Shown one piece after another: positions 1-8,978 of a DNA stretch of 64,000 nucleotides. How positions within the stretch are numbered: position 1 is the first letter of the stretch; the number at the start of each line of letters is the position of its first letter. The position numbers and the translations under genes are program-made. Location of the stretch: NCBI GenBank assembly GCA_944332455.1, contig CALVJY010000007.1, positions 1-64,000 of the forward strand, given 5' to 3'. Source of the stretch: an uncultured Clostridia bacterium. Its GTDB lineage: Bacteria > Bacillota > Clostridia > Christensenellales > HGM11417. The notes under the pieces were generated by a model. It was given only the letters and a program-made list of their open reading frames with translations. It made no database searches and had not been told where the DNA came from.

Positions 1-112
1 TCCCTCCGTGCCGGCCCCTCCGAATTCGTGACGCGATCGGCTCCGCTCCTCTCCGCAGCGATCGCTGTTCCGTCGCTTCGCTCCTTACAAATCCCGCCAC
101 TCCGACCAACTG

Positions 113-147
113 GCCCAGGCCGCCTTCTTGGCTCGCTTGGGCTTTTT
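113..147 (+). terminator. Intrinsic terminator, repeat copy 1
   Basis: GCCCAGGC (113-120) pairs with GCTTGGGC (135-142), with one G-U pair, and is followed by TTTTT. It starts five bases after the tRNA-like CCA end, as expected for the terminator of the ancestral tRNA gene. Confidence 0.7.
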
Positions 148-314
148 GCTGCCTTTCGGCACGCTCAAAACCCAATCTTCGCTTCCTGCCGGCCCGGGCT
201 TTCCCTCCGTGCCGGCCCTCCGAATTCGTGACGCGATCGGCTCCGCTCCTCTCCGCAGCGATCGCTGTTCCGTCGCCTCCGGCTCCTTACAAATCCCGCC
301 ACTCCGACCAACTG

Positions 315-349
315 GCCCAGGCCGCCTTCTTGGCTCGCTTGGGCTTTTT
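315..349 (+). terminator. Intrinsic terminator, repeat copy 2
   Basis: Same hairpin as in copy 1: GCCCAGGC (315-322), GCTTGGGC (337-344) and TTTTT (345-349). It also follows a tRNA-like CCA end. Confidence 0.7.
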
Positions 350-515
350 GCTGCCCTTCGGCACGCTCAAAACCCAATCTTCGCTTCCTGTCGGCCCGGG
401 CTTTCCCTCCGTGCCGACCCCTCCGCATTCGTGACGCGATCGGCTTCGCTCCTCTCCGCAGCGATCGCTGTTCCGTCGCTTCGCTCCTTACAAATCCCGC
501 CACTCCGACCAAATG

Positions 516-558
516 GGACCCAGTTGAACGGTAAAAACGGTTCATTTGGGTCCTTTTT
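516..558 (+). terminator. Distinct terminator closing the repeat array
   Basis: After the third CCA end the sequence departs from the repeat. It forms a two-part stem, GGACCCA (516-522) with TGGGTCC (547-553) and inner TGAAC (525-529) with GTTCA (540-544), followed by TTTTT. This looks like the original terminator of the last unit, while the internal units carry a different one. Confidence 0.7.
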
Positions 559-667
559 CGTTAAAATCGGTGCATTTCAGATGAACAGGTCCAAACCGTA
601 TGTCACAACAAAGGGATCTCTCCCGATCCTCTGAAAATCTGCTTCAAAAAAGATTTGGTGCCATGAT

Positions 668-706
668 AAGTCAAGTACCACCGGCGGAGCCGGTGGTACT
701 TGACTT
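668..706. terminator. 18-bp perfect hairpin downstream of GH94
   Basis: 668-685 and 689-706 are perfect inverted repeats around a GGA loop. The hairpin ends a few bases beyond the stop of the GH94 gene on the minus strand. The minus-strand side lacks a clean U-run, so termination is inferred from position and stem strength. Confidence 0.6.
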
Positions 707-708
707 TC

Positions 709-2973
709 TCAGATAAGTTCGACTTTGATGCGATGGGTCTGCCCGTCCGAAAAGGCGGGGATCTGGTTGTTTGGAAGGGGGTGCCCGTCGGCTTCCAGGA
801 GGATCTGATTCCCTCCTTTGTTCAGATAAGAGATCTCATAGCGGCATCCCCGGAAATAGCGGACGGCCGAAAGTTCTTTCCAATCGTCGGGCAGGCAGGG
901 ATCGATCCTCAAGCCGTCATAATCGCTTTGGATGCCCAGGATCCCCTCGTAAAAACACCGCAGGCCCCAGGCCGAAGTGCCGGTTTGCCAGGAAAATCCG
1001 ACCATCATGTCCACTGCGGGATGTTTGAGATAGCAATTGGTGAACACGTAGGGCTCGGTCGTAGTCCGGCTGCTGGGATTATGAACGCCGTCCGGCATGA
1101 TCTTCAGCAAGGTATTCATGGCGTGATCTTTGCGCTTCAGTTTGCAGTCGGCCATGACCTTAAAACAGCCCGCATGGTTGTAGATGCCGCCGTTTTCGTA
1201 GACGCCTGGCAGCATCCCGCTCATTCGCCCCACGCGCTCGTCATAGGTCGGATAGGGAGGGGCGCAGAGCGGGATCCCTTCTTCCGTTTCCATGCCGTCT
1301 ATGGCCGCCAGCACTTTCGGCAGACGGTCGTCGGGCACGATCCCTGCCAGAATGGCCCAGACCTGGGGATTGACATAGATGGCTCCTCCGGCCTGGCCCT
1401 TGTCCCCCACCGTCCCGAATTTGGAAAAGGCCCGCACATAGTAATCGCCGTTGAAAGCGATCCGGTTGACGGTCTCGGACAGTTTGGCCGCCTCTTTCCT
1501 CAAAAATTCCGCATACGTTTTTTCTCCCAGCCGTTCCGAAAGACCGGCCAGTTCAGAAAATCCGTAGAGCACAAACATGGCCATCAGCACGGACTCGGCC
1601 TGTTCGTCCGGGATGTTCAGGGCGTCGTTCCAGTCGGCGTGATGGATGCGGGGCAGCCCGTGCGGGCCGTAGTTATCCGGCCGCAGGAACCACTCGGCCG
1701 CCCGCTTCAGGTGGCCGTAGACCGTGTCCGTTCCCTCATCCAGGTAGGGGATCTCCTTGTCGAGGAAGCCGAAGTCTCCGGTCTCCTTGACGGCTTGACA
1801 GACGGCCAGGATCATCCAGAACGAGGGATCGGAATAAATGTTCGGCTCCAGGTAGGGATACCAGGTCAGCACGGCATGGCCGTCGACATACTGATGGGCC
1901 ACGCATTCCTCGACCACGCCGAGGGCGGCTTTGGGGCGGAAGTGGCACATACCCATGGCCAGCTGAGCATTGTCGCGCACGGCTTTTTTGCCCAGATGAC
2001 AAAAGGAAACCTGCTTTTCGGCCCAGAAATTAAAGATCCGGTTGGCCCGCTCGCAGGGCGTTTTGACCCTCAGGTGACCGAAGCGCCTCTTTCCGGCTTC
2101 CTGCGCGGCCTCAAAGTCGAACAAGGTTTCGGCCTCTGCCTTCATGGCGGGGAAAGAAGCCCTCAGCGCCTCCCTCGAGGTCGTCAGGCCCAAAAAGTAA
2201 CAGGCCGTCTTTTTCTCCCCCGGCTCCAGCGTCAGCTTGTTCTGCACCACCCCGCAGCGGTTGCGCACGGTGGCCAGGGAATTGAAGCAGTCCCTCCCCT
2301 CTTCCAGCACTCTGGGGCGGGCGTGGGAGCCGGCCGTACCCAGAAAGACTTCCAGATTGCCGTCGTAGCCGGCCGCGGGGTCGGAGGCGGCAATAAAGCC
2401 CTGGCAGTTGTCAAAGGGGGCGTAAGGGTTTTGCATGTTGCAGTAGACCGCCGGAAGGTCGGGCAGATATTCGGTCGCGGAAGTGGTGACCGAGCTGTAG
2501 TAGACGGGCTGCGCATAGCCGTTGAGATCGAAGGCCGTCATGGCGAACAGGCTGAGGCTGCGGGGCCGCTTGCTCCGATTTTCCACGGTCACCCGCCAGA
2601 CTTCGAAGCTGCCCGCCGCGGAGACCGCGAAGTCGATCTGTCCCGCGATCTCCCGGCAGACCGAGGAGACCGAGGTGTAGTTCATGGCATGTTCGCAGCG
2701 GAAATCCGAGGCCTCCCGGTTCCAGGCCGGAAAGAGGCCGATGTTCCAATAGTCCTTGCTCTCCTCGTCCCGGACATAGACAAAGTTTGCCTTGGGGCAG
2801 TTGAGCAGGATCTGGTTGTTCTGCGCGTCCACATAGCGGCTGGTCGGGCATCCCAGGTGAGAGACGGTCATCAGATAGCCGTTTTCATTCCACAGCTTGT
2901 TGTCCCAGTCCTTCCCCGTCTCGTAGTCGTACAGAATAAAGCGTCCGTTTCGGGTGTCGAATTCATCGTTCAT
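709..2973 (-). CDS. GH94-family glycoside phosphorylase
   Basis: This 754-residue cytoplasmic enzyme has no signal peptide and resembles the cellobiose/cellodextrin phosphorylase family GH94. These enzymes use phosphate to split a beta-glucoside and release a sugar 1-phosphate. The family signature HHADWNDALN lies near residue 445, and its first Asp is the expected general acid. Other GH94-like segments are the NPQVWAIL and GIYNHAGCF regions. The chosen ATG has AGGAGG at 2983-2988; an in-frame codon 33 bp upstream lacks such a site. It is the last gene of sugar locus 1, after the ABC importer and surface proteins, so it probably phosphorolyses the imported oligosaccharide. The substrate (cellobiose, cellodextrin, chitobiose, beta-1,2-glucan or other) cannot be read from the sequence. 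Confidence 0.88.
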   Translation of the reverse strand: MNDEFDTRNGRFILYDYETGKDWDNKLWNENGYLMTVSHLGCPTSRYVDAQNNQILLNCPKANFVYVRDEESKDYWNIGLFPAWNREASDFRCEHAMNYTSVSSVCREIAGQIDFAVSAAGSFEVWRVTVENRSKRPRSLSLFAMTAFDLNGYAQPVYYSSVTTSATEYLPDLPAVYCNMQNPYAPFDNCQGFIAASDPAAGYDGNLEVFLGTAGSHARPRVLEEGRDCFNSLATVRNRCGVVQNKLTLEPGEKKTACYFLGLTTSREALRASFPAMKAEAETLFDFEAAQEAGKRRFGHLRVKTPCERANRIFNFWAEKQVSFCHLGKKAVRDNAQLAMGMCHFRPKAALGVVEECVAHQYVDGHAVLTWYPYLEPNIYSDPSFWMILAVCQAVKETGDFGFLDKEIPYLDEGTDTVYGHLKRAAEWFLRPDNYGPHGLPRIHHADWNDALNIPDEQAESVLMAMFVLYGFSELAGLSERLGEKTYAEFLRKEAAKLSETVNRIAFNGDYYVRAFSKFGTVGDKGQAGGAIYVNPQVWAILAGIVPDDRLPKVLAAIDGMETEEGIPLCAPPYPTYDERVGRMSGMLPGVYENGGIYNHAGCFKVMADCKLKRKDHAMNTLLKIMPDGVHNPSSRTTTEPYVFTNCYLKHPAVDMMVGFSWQTGTSAWGLRCFYEGILGIQSDYDGLRIDPCLPDDWKELSAVRYFRGCRYEISYLNKGGNQILLEADGHPLPNNQIPAFSDGQTHRIKVELI

Positions 2974-3012
2974 GTCTGCTTTCCTCCTGAATGATTTCAG
3001 AAACAACAGACA

Positions 3013-3033
3013 GCCCGCCCGGAAAGGGCGGGC
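3013..3033 (-). terminator. Intergenic hairpin before GH94
   Basis: GCCCGCCC and GGGCGGGC form an 8-bp GC stem with a 5-base loop, followed on the minus strand by a U-biased TGTCTGTTGTTTC. It sits between the GH71/GH99-like gene and GH94 and could partly end transcription or stabilise the upstream message. Confidence 0.45.
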
Positions 3034-3071
3034 CGTGCGCTGACCGGCCTTAGCAGCCGGATCATCCAGCC

Positions 3072-4946
3072 TTAGTAGCCGAATTTGAAGTTGAGGCGTC
3101 CGATCGGCGCGCAGTCGCCGGTGGAATAGAAATCCAAAAAGTCACGCTCGGACTGCATGTTGTCGGAGACTTTGAACTCGATGTCATAGTTGACGTCGGA
3201 CAGACCGAGGTCGGAAAGCGCTACCTTGACGCACAGGGTGTTGCCGGAGACCGAGATCTCGGCTTCCCCCACGGTCTCGTAGGTGGTGTTTCCGGTGGCC
3301 TTCATGACTGCGCTCTTGTTCCCGCTCACGCTCCGGTTGATGACGTACTGGTAGCCCAGCGCGTTTTTCTCCCCGCCGTTCATGGTGTTCAGCCAGATGT
3401 TCATCCAGGCGGTGTCCCCGGCCTCGTAGGCCGTGATCGGCTCCAGCGTGGTGATCCTGAAGTACAGGAATTCGGAATCCCGGGCCACAGTGACCGAGGC
3501 GATGTCGTTCCGGTTGGAGTTGTCGACATAGTTCAGGTTGCCGTCCATCCGATAGCTGTTGCGGGCAATGGCCTCCCCCGTGAAGTCCAGGTAGGTCTTT
3601 CCCTTTTCCCACAGGGCGTCGGCGGGATCGGTGACCGAAGGCGAGACCGACTCGTAGACGTAGTGCCTGGCCTCGGTCATCTTGTAATCCCGGATCTCCT
3701 TGTGGGAGAGCAGGAAGGCGTTGTCCTTCAGCGGACCGGTGCGGGTAGGCTCCAGATCCCGGCTGTACTCGTCGTTGTACTGATCCACGGTGTAGCAGGT
3801 GCTGCCGTCCTGCATCTTGGCGGCCACCCACTCGTTCCAGCCCGTGACGAACACATACTTGATCTGATCGTCGTTGTCGTGCACGGTCTCCCACTGCGCC
3901 TGGAAATTCACGTTTTCGGCATACCGCTCGTGATCGTTGCCGGCTTCCGGGGTCCAGCCCCGGCCTCGGGTGCCGTTGGTGTCCGAAAAGCGGACCGTGG
4001 TGTGCTGGGCGACCGACACGTTGACGGCGCCGTTGGCGTCCCCCCGCTGGCTTTCGTAGTGGATGGGCTGCGGATAGGTCCACTGCATCCAGGGCATGCC
4101 GTTTTTGACTACCTGGTTGACGTTTTGCAGGGTGGGCCACACCCAGTACTTGAAGTGGAAAAAGTCCTTGATCTCGGCATAGGGCCCGTTGGCGTCGGCG
4201 GCGTCCAGAAACTCCTCGGCCTCGTTGACGGCAATGACCATGGGTTTTCCCTCCGGCGCGAACCACAGATCGTGATACTCTTCCCTGTCATAGAACTTGG
4301 TCTTGATGGGGATCAGCGCGTTGTCCACCACGCTCTGGCCGTCGCGGCCGTAGTCATGGGTGTAAAAGACGATCTGCGGCACATCCCAGCCCTGATCGCG
4401 GTAGTCCGCCAGCACGTCCAGCAGCACATACACCACGTCCTCGTAGAGCACGCCGTTGGAGACGTCCAGGCCGAGGAAATCCACCCCCATCAGGGTCAGC
4501 ATCTCCATCTGCTTGTAGACCACCCACTCGTCGGCGCTGTTGTAGTAGCCGAACACCGGCTCTCCCCAGAAGTGAGCTGCGCCCACCGGGGAGATCTCGG
4601 AATCGCTGTCAAAGGCCTCTCTGCCATAGTTTTCCAGGATCTCGGTGACGTTGTAGATCCCGGTGTGGTTGTCGTGCTGTCCCAGGGTCAGGAAATAGAA
4701 CATGCCCACATAGCGTTCCTTGTCGGTCTTGACGCCGTCTTTCGGCAGGCTTTGATTGCCGAAGTCGTCGGCCGCCACGGTGTTCAGTAGGGTGTACTCC
4801 TGGTCGGTCAGCTCTCGGGTATCCTGGACTCTCTCATCCGGATCAAACGGCTCAAATGAATTCGTCACGTCAGATGTACAGCCGGCCGCTGTTGACAGGA
4901 AGATCCCTGTCAGCAGCAAGCACAGCATCCTTGATATTTTTTTCAT
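3072..4946 (-). CDS. GH71/GH99-like lipoprotein with CBM9/DOMON-like C-terminus
   Basis: This 624-residue lipoprotein begins with a signal peptide ending at a lipobox (STAAGC, Cys23), so it should be anchored outside the membrane. Residues about 60-430 resemble bacterial GH71/GH99-like proteins: an early RYVGMFYF strand, a GVDFLGLD segment, and a VTGWNEWVAAK motif followed by DQYNDEYSRDLEP, which is typical of that group. The last 160 residues look like a beta-sandwich of the CBM9/DOMON-like type, which could bind sugar. It lies between a surface protein and the GH94 gene in the same operon, so trimming of a glycan at the cell surface is likely. The family call comes from remembered motifs, and the bond cleaved is unknown. 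Confidence 0.65.
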   Translation of the reverse strand: MKKISRMLCLLLTGIFLSTAAGCTSDVTNSFEPFDPDERVQDTRELTDQEYTLLNTVAADDFGNQSLPKDGVKTDKERYVGMFYFLTLGQHDNHTGIYNVTEILENYGREAFDSDSEISPVGAAHFWGEPVFGYYNSADEWVVYKQMEMLTLMGVDFLGLDVSNGVLYEDVVYVLLDVLADYRDQGWDVPQIVFYTHDYGRDGQSVVDNALIPIKTKFYDREEYHDLWFAPEGKPMVIAVNEAEEFLDAADANGPYAEIKDFFHFKYWVWPTLQNVNQVVKNGMPWMQWTYPQPIHYESQRGDANGAVNVSVAQHTTVRFSDTNGTRGRGWTPEAGNDHERYAENVNFQAQWETVHDNDDQIKYVFVTGWNEWVAAKMQDGSTCYTVDQYNDEYSRDLEPTRTGPLKDNAFLLSHKEIRDYKMTEARHYVYESVSPSVTDPADALWEKGKTYLDFTGEAIARNSYRMDGNLNYVDNSNRNDIASVTVARDSEFLYFRITTLEPITAYEAGDTAWMNIWLNTMNGGEKNALGYQYVINRSVSGNKSAVMKATGNTTYETVGEAEISVSGNTLCVKVALSDLGLSDVNYDIEFKVSDNMQSERDFLDFYSTGDCAPIGRLNFKFGY

Positions 4947-4968
4947 ATGGTCTTGTTTACTCCTCCCC

Positions 4969-7900
4969 TCAGGCCTTTCTGGTCTTGAGGAAGATGGCCG
5001 CGGCGCCGAGGATCAGCAACAGGCTGGCTGTCAGCGAGCCTGCCGCACTGCCGCCGCAGCCCTCGCTGCAGCCGCTCGGATCGGGGGTCTCGCTCTCTTC
5101 GGAGACGGTGACATTGAATGTGACCGGCACACCGTTGTAGTAGGCCGTCACCGTGACCTCGCCGACCTCGTCCAGGGTGGGCTGGGGAATGTCGTTGACG
5201 GTCAGGTTGATATCCTCCTCAAAGCCGTCCAGGTACTTGACGTGGATGACCAGGCCGGTGGGATTGACCCTCTCGCCCACCACATACTCGGTCTTTTCGG
5301 GCAGGGAGACCACCGTGACGGCGTCTTCAGCTTCCGAAATGGCCCGGATCCACTTTCTGCCGTTGGCGTTCAGGGTGACGATGCAGTCGCGGCGGAAGAT
5401 GGCGTCCTCCATGGGGGTGTAGGTCGCACTGCCGTCGGTCCCCCAATAATCGCGGTCGCTCTGGCACATGTAGAATCCTTCCTCCACCTTGATCATCGCC
5501 ACATCCTCGTAGGTCAGGTCGGCGCTGTCGAGGTGGAAGATCAGGGTGTCGCCGTAAGCCGCAATGCGGGTGGCCAGCGCCATGCCGTCCGAGCCCACCG
5601 TGGCCTTCAGCTCGCCGAAGGTCTTCCAGACGTACTCCTCGCTCTCCCCGATGCGGACGTAAAGGGAGATCTTCTCGTCGGCATTGGTGGCTCTGTCGAC
5701 ATACCAGATAGCCTTCCTGGAAGTGCTGATGTTGTTGTACTGCAGGGTCAGGCAGATGCTGTATATCTCGCCCTCCTGGTAGGTGGAGTTGCTGTTCCGG
5801 GAAACTTCCAGCGTGCGCTCGGGCGCCAGATCCTCGTAGAAGATCGAGAAGGTGCAGGTCATGCCGGCATAGCTGACGGTGATCTCCTTCTCTCCCACGG
5901 TGTAGGCGTCATAGGCGCCGATCATGGATGCCATCAGGTCGATCTCCTCCGAGCTGGTCACGCCGGACTCGTCCCGCAGATTGAGGCGCAGTTTGGCCCC
6001 GGTCAGATCCAGGGCGGCGCCCAGTTTGTATTCGGTCGTCGCAGGGAGGGCCGAAATTTCGATGCTCTCCACCGACACCTCGCGGACCGAAAATCCGGTC
6101 ATTTCCAATGTTTCGTTGCCCACCGTCACCGTGACGGAGAGGTCGTTGCCGGAGACCGAAGTATCCAGCGCCGTGCACATTTCGGGAGTCACGGCCAGGA
6201 TCTCGGTGCCGCCGTCCCGGTAAGTCACCTTGATCTCGGCGCCGGCCGGGTTGAAGATCTCGCCCAGGTAGTACACTTTTTTGGAGGCCTCTTCGGTCAG
6301 TTCCAGACTTTCCACCGCGCGCACCACCGTGTTGCCGGCAATGGCGATGCAGATGTCCTCCTGCACGCCCAGCGTGATCATCTGCGTAAAGTTGACCCAA
6401 TCGGTATCGTTGGTGGCATCGCCGGGGAAGGTATACCAGAACATGCCGCGCTTTAAGGTGATGCCCAGGATGTCGTAGCCGTCCAGGGTGGCCTTGTCGT
6501 CGAAGTGGATGCGGATGGCGGGGGCGCCGCCGGCCTGCGTGAACATCAGCCGCTTGATGGCATTTTCGCCCAGCGCAGCCTTGACGGCGGCGACGGTCTG
6601 ATTCTCGTGGATGACCCCGTCGGGATCACGGTAGGTGAACAGCACGTAGTCCCCCACGAATTCGCAGTTGTTGACGCTCCACAGCTGCTTCAGTCCCTCG
6701 ATGGAGCCGGGATTTTTAAACCAGATCTCGGCAAAGTCGTTGTTGTAGAAGGTGGTGCCGTAGTCGACTTCCAGCGCAAACGCCAGCTCGCGGTCCGAGA
6801 TGGTGACGGTGATGGTCTGATCGGTCAGACCGCCGTAGGAGACGGTCAGGGTCTGCTCCAGCGCCTCGGCCGCCCCGTGAGCCACCGCCGTGCTGTCAAA
6901 GCCGCTCACGGCGACGGCGGGATCTGTCCCGGCCACCTCGCGGCTGTTGCCCTTGTTGGTTTGGACGAGCAGGGTCAGGGTGGAGTAGTCAAAGGGATCG
7001 CCGAACAGATACTCGGTCTTGTAGCCATCCTTCACGGTGAAGGACACGTCCCATTCGTTCAGCACGGAGATGCCAGAAATTTCGGCCGTGCAGCCGTTGT
7101 AGGAGACGGTGACCGTCTTGTCCCCAGCAGTCGAGAAGTCGTAGGCGCACAGCGCCGCGGTCAGATCGAAGGTCTCGTCCTTGCCGTCGGCATAGAACGC
7201 CTTCACCTGCACCCCGGCGGGGTCGAAGCTCTCGCCCTGCGTGTAGGTCGTCTTGTCCGGCGCGCCGATCAGTTCGATGGACTCGGTGGCCCGCACCATT
7301 TTGCCGTCCGCCTGCGCAAAGCACACGGTCTCCTCCAGTATGACCCCTTCAGTCAGCCCGGAGGGGCCGCCCGGCCCGCCGTTGTACCACTTCAGACCGC
7401 GCAGGAAGGTGATGCCCAGAATACCGCTGGGCCGGAGATCTCCGTCCATGTGCAGCCGGAACTGGAGATGCTCCCCGCCTTCGGGCTTATTCAAGTTGTC
7501 ATATGTCATAACTGCGCGTTCCAAGGGGTACTTGCCGGCCCCGTTGGCGCCGAACAGCGCGTTGACCTCGTCAAAAGTCAGATCCTCGTGACGCTCCCCG
7601 TCCTTTTCCACGGTGATCAGGAACATGTCTTTGACAAAGTCGGAGTTCTGCACGCCCCACACGTCCTTGCCGAGACCGGAGACCGGACTTTGGACAAAGA
7701 AGGTGACCTGGAAGTAATCGCTGCGGACGTCCTCGCCGTAGACTGCCGTCAGGGGTTTTTCGGCCGCGCGGTCCGAGATGGTGACGGTGATGGTCTGATC
7801 GGCCAGCCCGTTGTAGGAGACGGTCAGGGTCTGCTCCAGCGCCTCAGTCGCCCCGTGGGCCACCTTGGTGCTGTCGAAGCCGCTCACGCTGACCCGGGGA

Positions 7901-8862
7901 TCGGTCCCGGCCACCTCGTAGGTGTTCCCCTCGCTGGTGGTCACCTCCAGAGTCAGGCTGGAATAGTCAAAGGTGTCGCCGAAGAAGTACTCGGTCTTGT
8001 AGCCGTCCTTCACGGTGAAGGAGACGTCCCATTCGTCCAGCACGGAGATGCCGGAAATTTCGGCCGTGCAGCCGTTGTAGGAGACGGTGACCGTCTTGCC
8101 CCCTGCTGTGGAGAAGTCATAAGAGCACATCGCCGCAGTCAGGTCGAAGGTCTCTGTCTTGCCGTCGGCATAGACCGCCGAGACCTGCATACCGGCGGGA
8201 TCAAAGGTCTCACCTTGGGCATAGGACGTCTTGTCGGGGGTGCCGATCAGCTCGATGGACTCGGTGGCCCGTACCATTTTGCCATTCACCTGCGCATAGC
8301 ACACGGTCTCTTCCAGCATGACCCCTTCAGTCAGCTCCGAGGGACCACCCGTACCTCCGTTATACCACCGCATACCGCTTAGGAAAGTGATACCCAGAAT
8401 GTCGACAGGATCAAGATCCCCGTCCATGTGCATCCGGAACTGCAGATAGAAGCCCCCTTCGGCATCATCATAGTTCATGACCGCACGTTCCAGGGGATAC
8501 TTGCCGGCGCCGTTGGCTCCAAACAGCGCGTTGACCTCGTCAAAGGTCAATTCTTCGTGAAGTTCCCCGTCCTTTTCCACGGTGATCAGGAACATGTCTT
8601 TGACGTAATCAGAGTTCTGAACGCCCCACACATCCTTGCCCAGACCGTTGACCGGACCTGAAGCACTTGAAACAAAGAAGGTGACCTGGAAGTAATCGCT
8701 GCGGACATCCTCGCCGTAGACCGCAATCAGCGGCTTTTCGGCTGTGTCGTTCACGGCAAAGCCGTCGTCGGCCGCCGCGGTCCCCAGGCACAGGGCCAGG
8801 GCCGAAAAGGCCAGACACAGCACGGCCAGAAGGGCCGCAAACTTTTTGGTTCTTGCTTTCAT
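4969..8862 (-). CDS. Large Big-domain surface protein with Cys/Gly C-terminal anchor
   Basis: This 1297-residue exported protein has a signal peptide (residues 1-31). It then has two nearly identical modules of about 326 residues starting at 41 and 366, a diverged third module from about 696, and a fourth more distant region. Each module pairs a unique beta domain with a Big_3-type Ig-like domain, recognisable by SIELIG.PDKT.Y.QGE and VTVSYNGCTAEISGISV. The C-terminus carries GCSEGCGGSAAG, a hydrophobic helix and the tail KTRKA, with no LPXTG. It follows the permease genes of sugar locus 1, so a role in binding or displaying the glycan outside the cell is inferred. Its binding target is unknown. 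Confidence 0.8.
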   Translation of the reverse strand: MKARTKKFAALLAVLCLAFSALALCLGTAAADDGFAVNDTAEKPLIAVYGEDVRSDYFQVTFFVSSASGPVNGLGKDVWGVQNSDYVKDMFLITVEKDGELHEELTFDEVNALFGANGAGKYPLERAVMNYDDAEGGFYLQFRMHMDGDLDPVDILGITFLSGMRWYNGGTGGPSELTEGVMLEETVCYAQVNGKMVRATESIELIGTPDKTSYAQGETFDPAGMQVSAVYADGKTETFDLTAAMCSYDFSTAGGKTVTVSYNGCTAEISGISVLDEWDVSFTVKDGYKTEYFFGDTFDYSSLTLEVTTSEGNTYEVAGTDPRVSVSGFDSTKVAHGATEALEQTLTVSYNGLADQTITVTISDRAAEKPLTAVYGEDVRSDYFQVTFFVQSPVSGLGKDVWGVQNSDFVKDMFLITVEKDGERHEDLTFDEVNALFGANGAGKYPLERAVMTYDNLNKPEGGEHLQFRLHMDGDLRPSGILGITFLRGLKWYNGGPGGPSGLTEGVILEETVCFAQADGKMVRATESIELIGAPDKTTYTQGESFDPAGVQVKAFYADGKDETFDLTAALCAYDFSTAGDKTVTVSYNGCTAEISGISVLNEWDVSFTVKDGYKTEYLFGDPFDYSTLTLLVQTNKGNSREVAGTDPAVAVSGFDSTAVAHGAAEALEQTLTVSYGGLTDQTITVTISDRELAFALEVDYGTTFYNNDFAEIWFKNPGSIEGLKQLWSVNNCEFVGDYVLFTYRDPDGVIHENQTVAAVKAALGENAIKRLMFTQAGGAPAIRIHFDDKATLDGYDILGITLKRGMFWYTFPGDATNDTDWVNFTQMITLGVQEDICIAIAGNTVVRAVESLELTEEASKKVYYLGEIFNPAGAEIKVTYRDGGTEILAVTPEMCTALDTSVSGNDLSVTVTVGNETLEMTGFSVREVSVESIEISALPATTEYKLGAALDLTGAKLRLNLRDESGVTSSEEIDLMASMIGAYDAYTVGEKEITVSYAGMTCTFSIFYEDLAPERTLEVSRNSNSTYQEGEIYSICLTLQYNNISTSRKAIWYVDRATNADEKISLYVRIGESEEYVWKTFGELKATVGSDGMALATRIAAYGDTLIFHLDSADLTYEDVAMIKVEEGFYMCQSDRDYWGTDGSATYTPMEDAIFRRDCIVTLNANGRKWIRAISEAEDAVTVVSLPEKTEYVVGERVNPTGLVIHVKYLDGFEEDINLTVNDIPQPTLDEVGEVTVTAYYNGVPVTFNVTVSEESETPDPSGCSEGCGGSAAGSLTASLLLILGAAAIFLKTRKA

Positions 8863-8929
8863 CTTTTCTCTCCTTTTCCTTTTTTTCAGCCGCTTTTTCG
8901 CGGCGAAAAGACTTGGTTTTTCCTAAAAG

Positions 8930-8951
8930 GCCGGAGCCTCTTCCCCGGCCC
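8930..8951 (-). terminator. Hairpin between permease and surface-protein genes
   Basis: GGCCGG (8930-8935) pairs with CCGGCC (8946-8951). On the minus strand the stem is followed by TTTTAGG. It is a short attenuator-like hairpin in the 116-bp gap between the second permease and the surface protein. Confidence 0.4.
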
Positions 8952-8978
8952 CTGCCGGACCGCCCTTTTGGCAGTGGC

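Larger units (their letters stand above)
1..511 (+). repeat. Tandem repeat of about 201 bp carrying a tRNA 3' end
   Basis: About two and a half copies of a roughly 200-202 bp unit run from the left edge to 511; equivalent bases recur at 1, 202 and 404. Each unit ends in a segment reading AAATCCCGCCACTCCGACCA, which matches the 3' strand of a tRNA T-stem, a CACTCCG acceptor strand, discriminator A and CCA. The CCA ends lie at 106-108, 308-310 and 509-511. The acceptor strand implies a first base pair C1-G72, which is typical of tRNA-Pro. The 5' half of the tRNA is missing, so these are not tRNA genes. The array may continue left of the window, possibly to an intact tRNA. Confidence 0.85.

Noticed and set aside
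1-511. CRISPR array
   Set aside because: The repeats are about 201 bp and contiguous, without short repeats and unique spacers.
165-545. Minus-strand frame of 126 codons across the repeat array
   Set aside because: It repeats the phrase LVGVAGFVRS because it reads the antisense of the tRNA 3' end and the tandem unit; no ribosome site or coding character.
700-2994. 764-codon plus-strand frame opposite GH94
   Set aside because: Shadow of the GH94 gene; antisense frames stay open in this GC-rich sequence. The minus strand has family motifs and AGGAGG.
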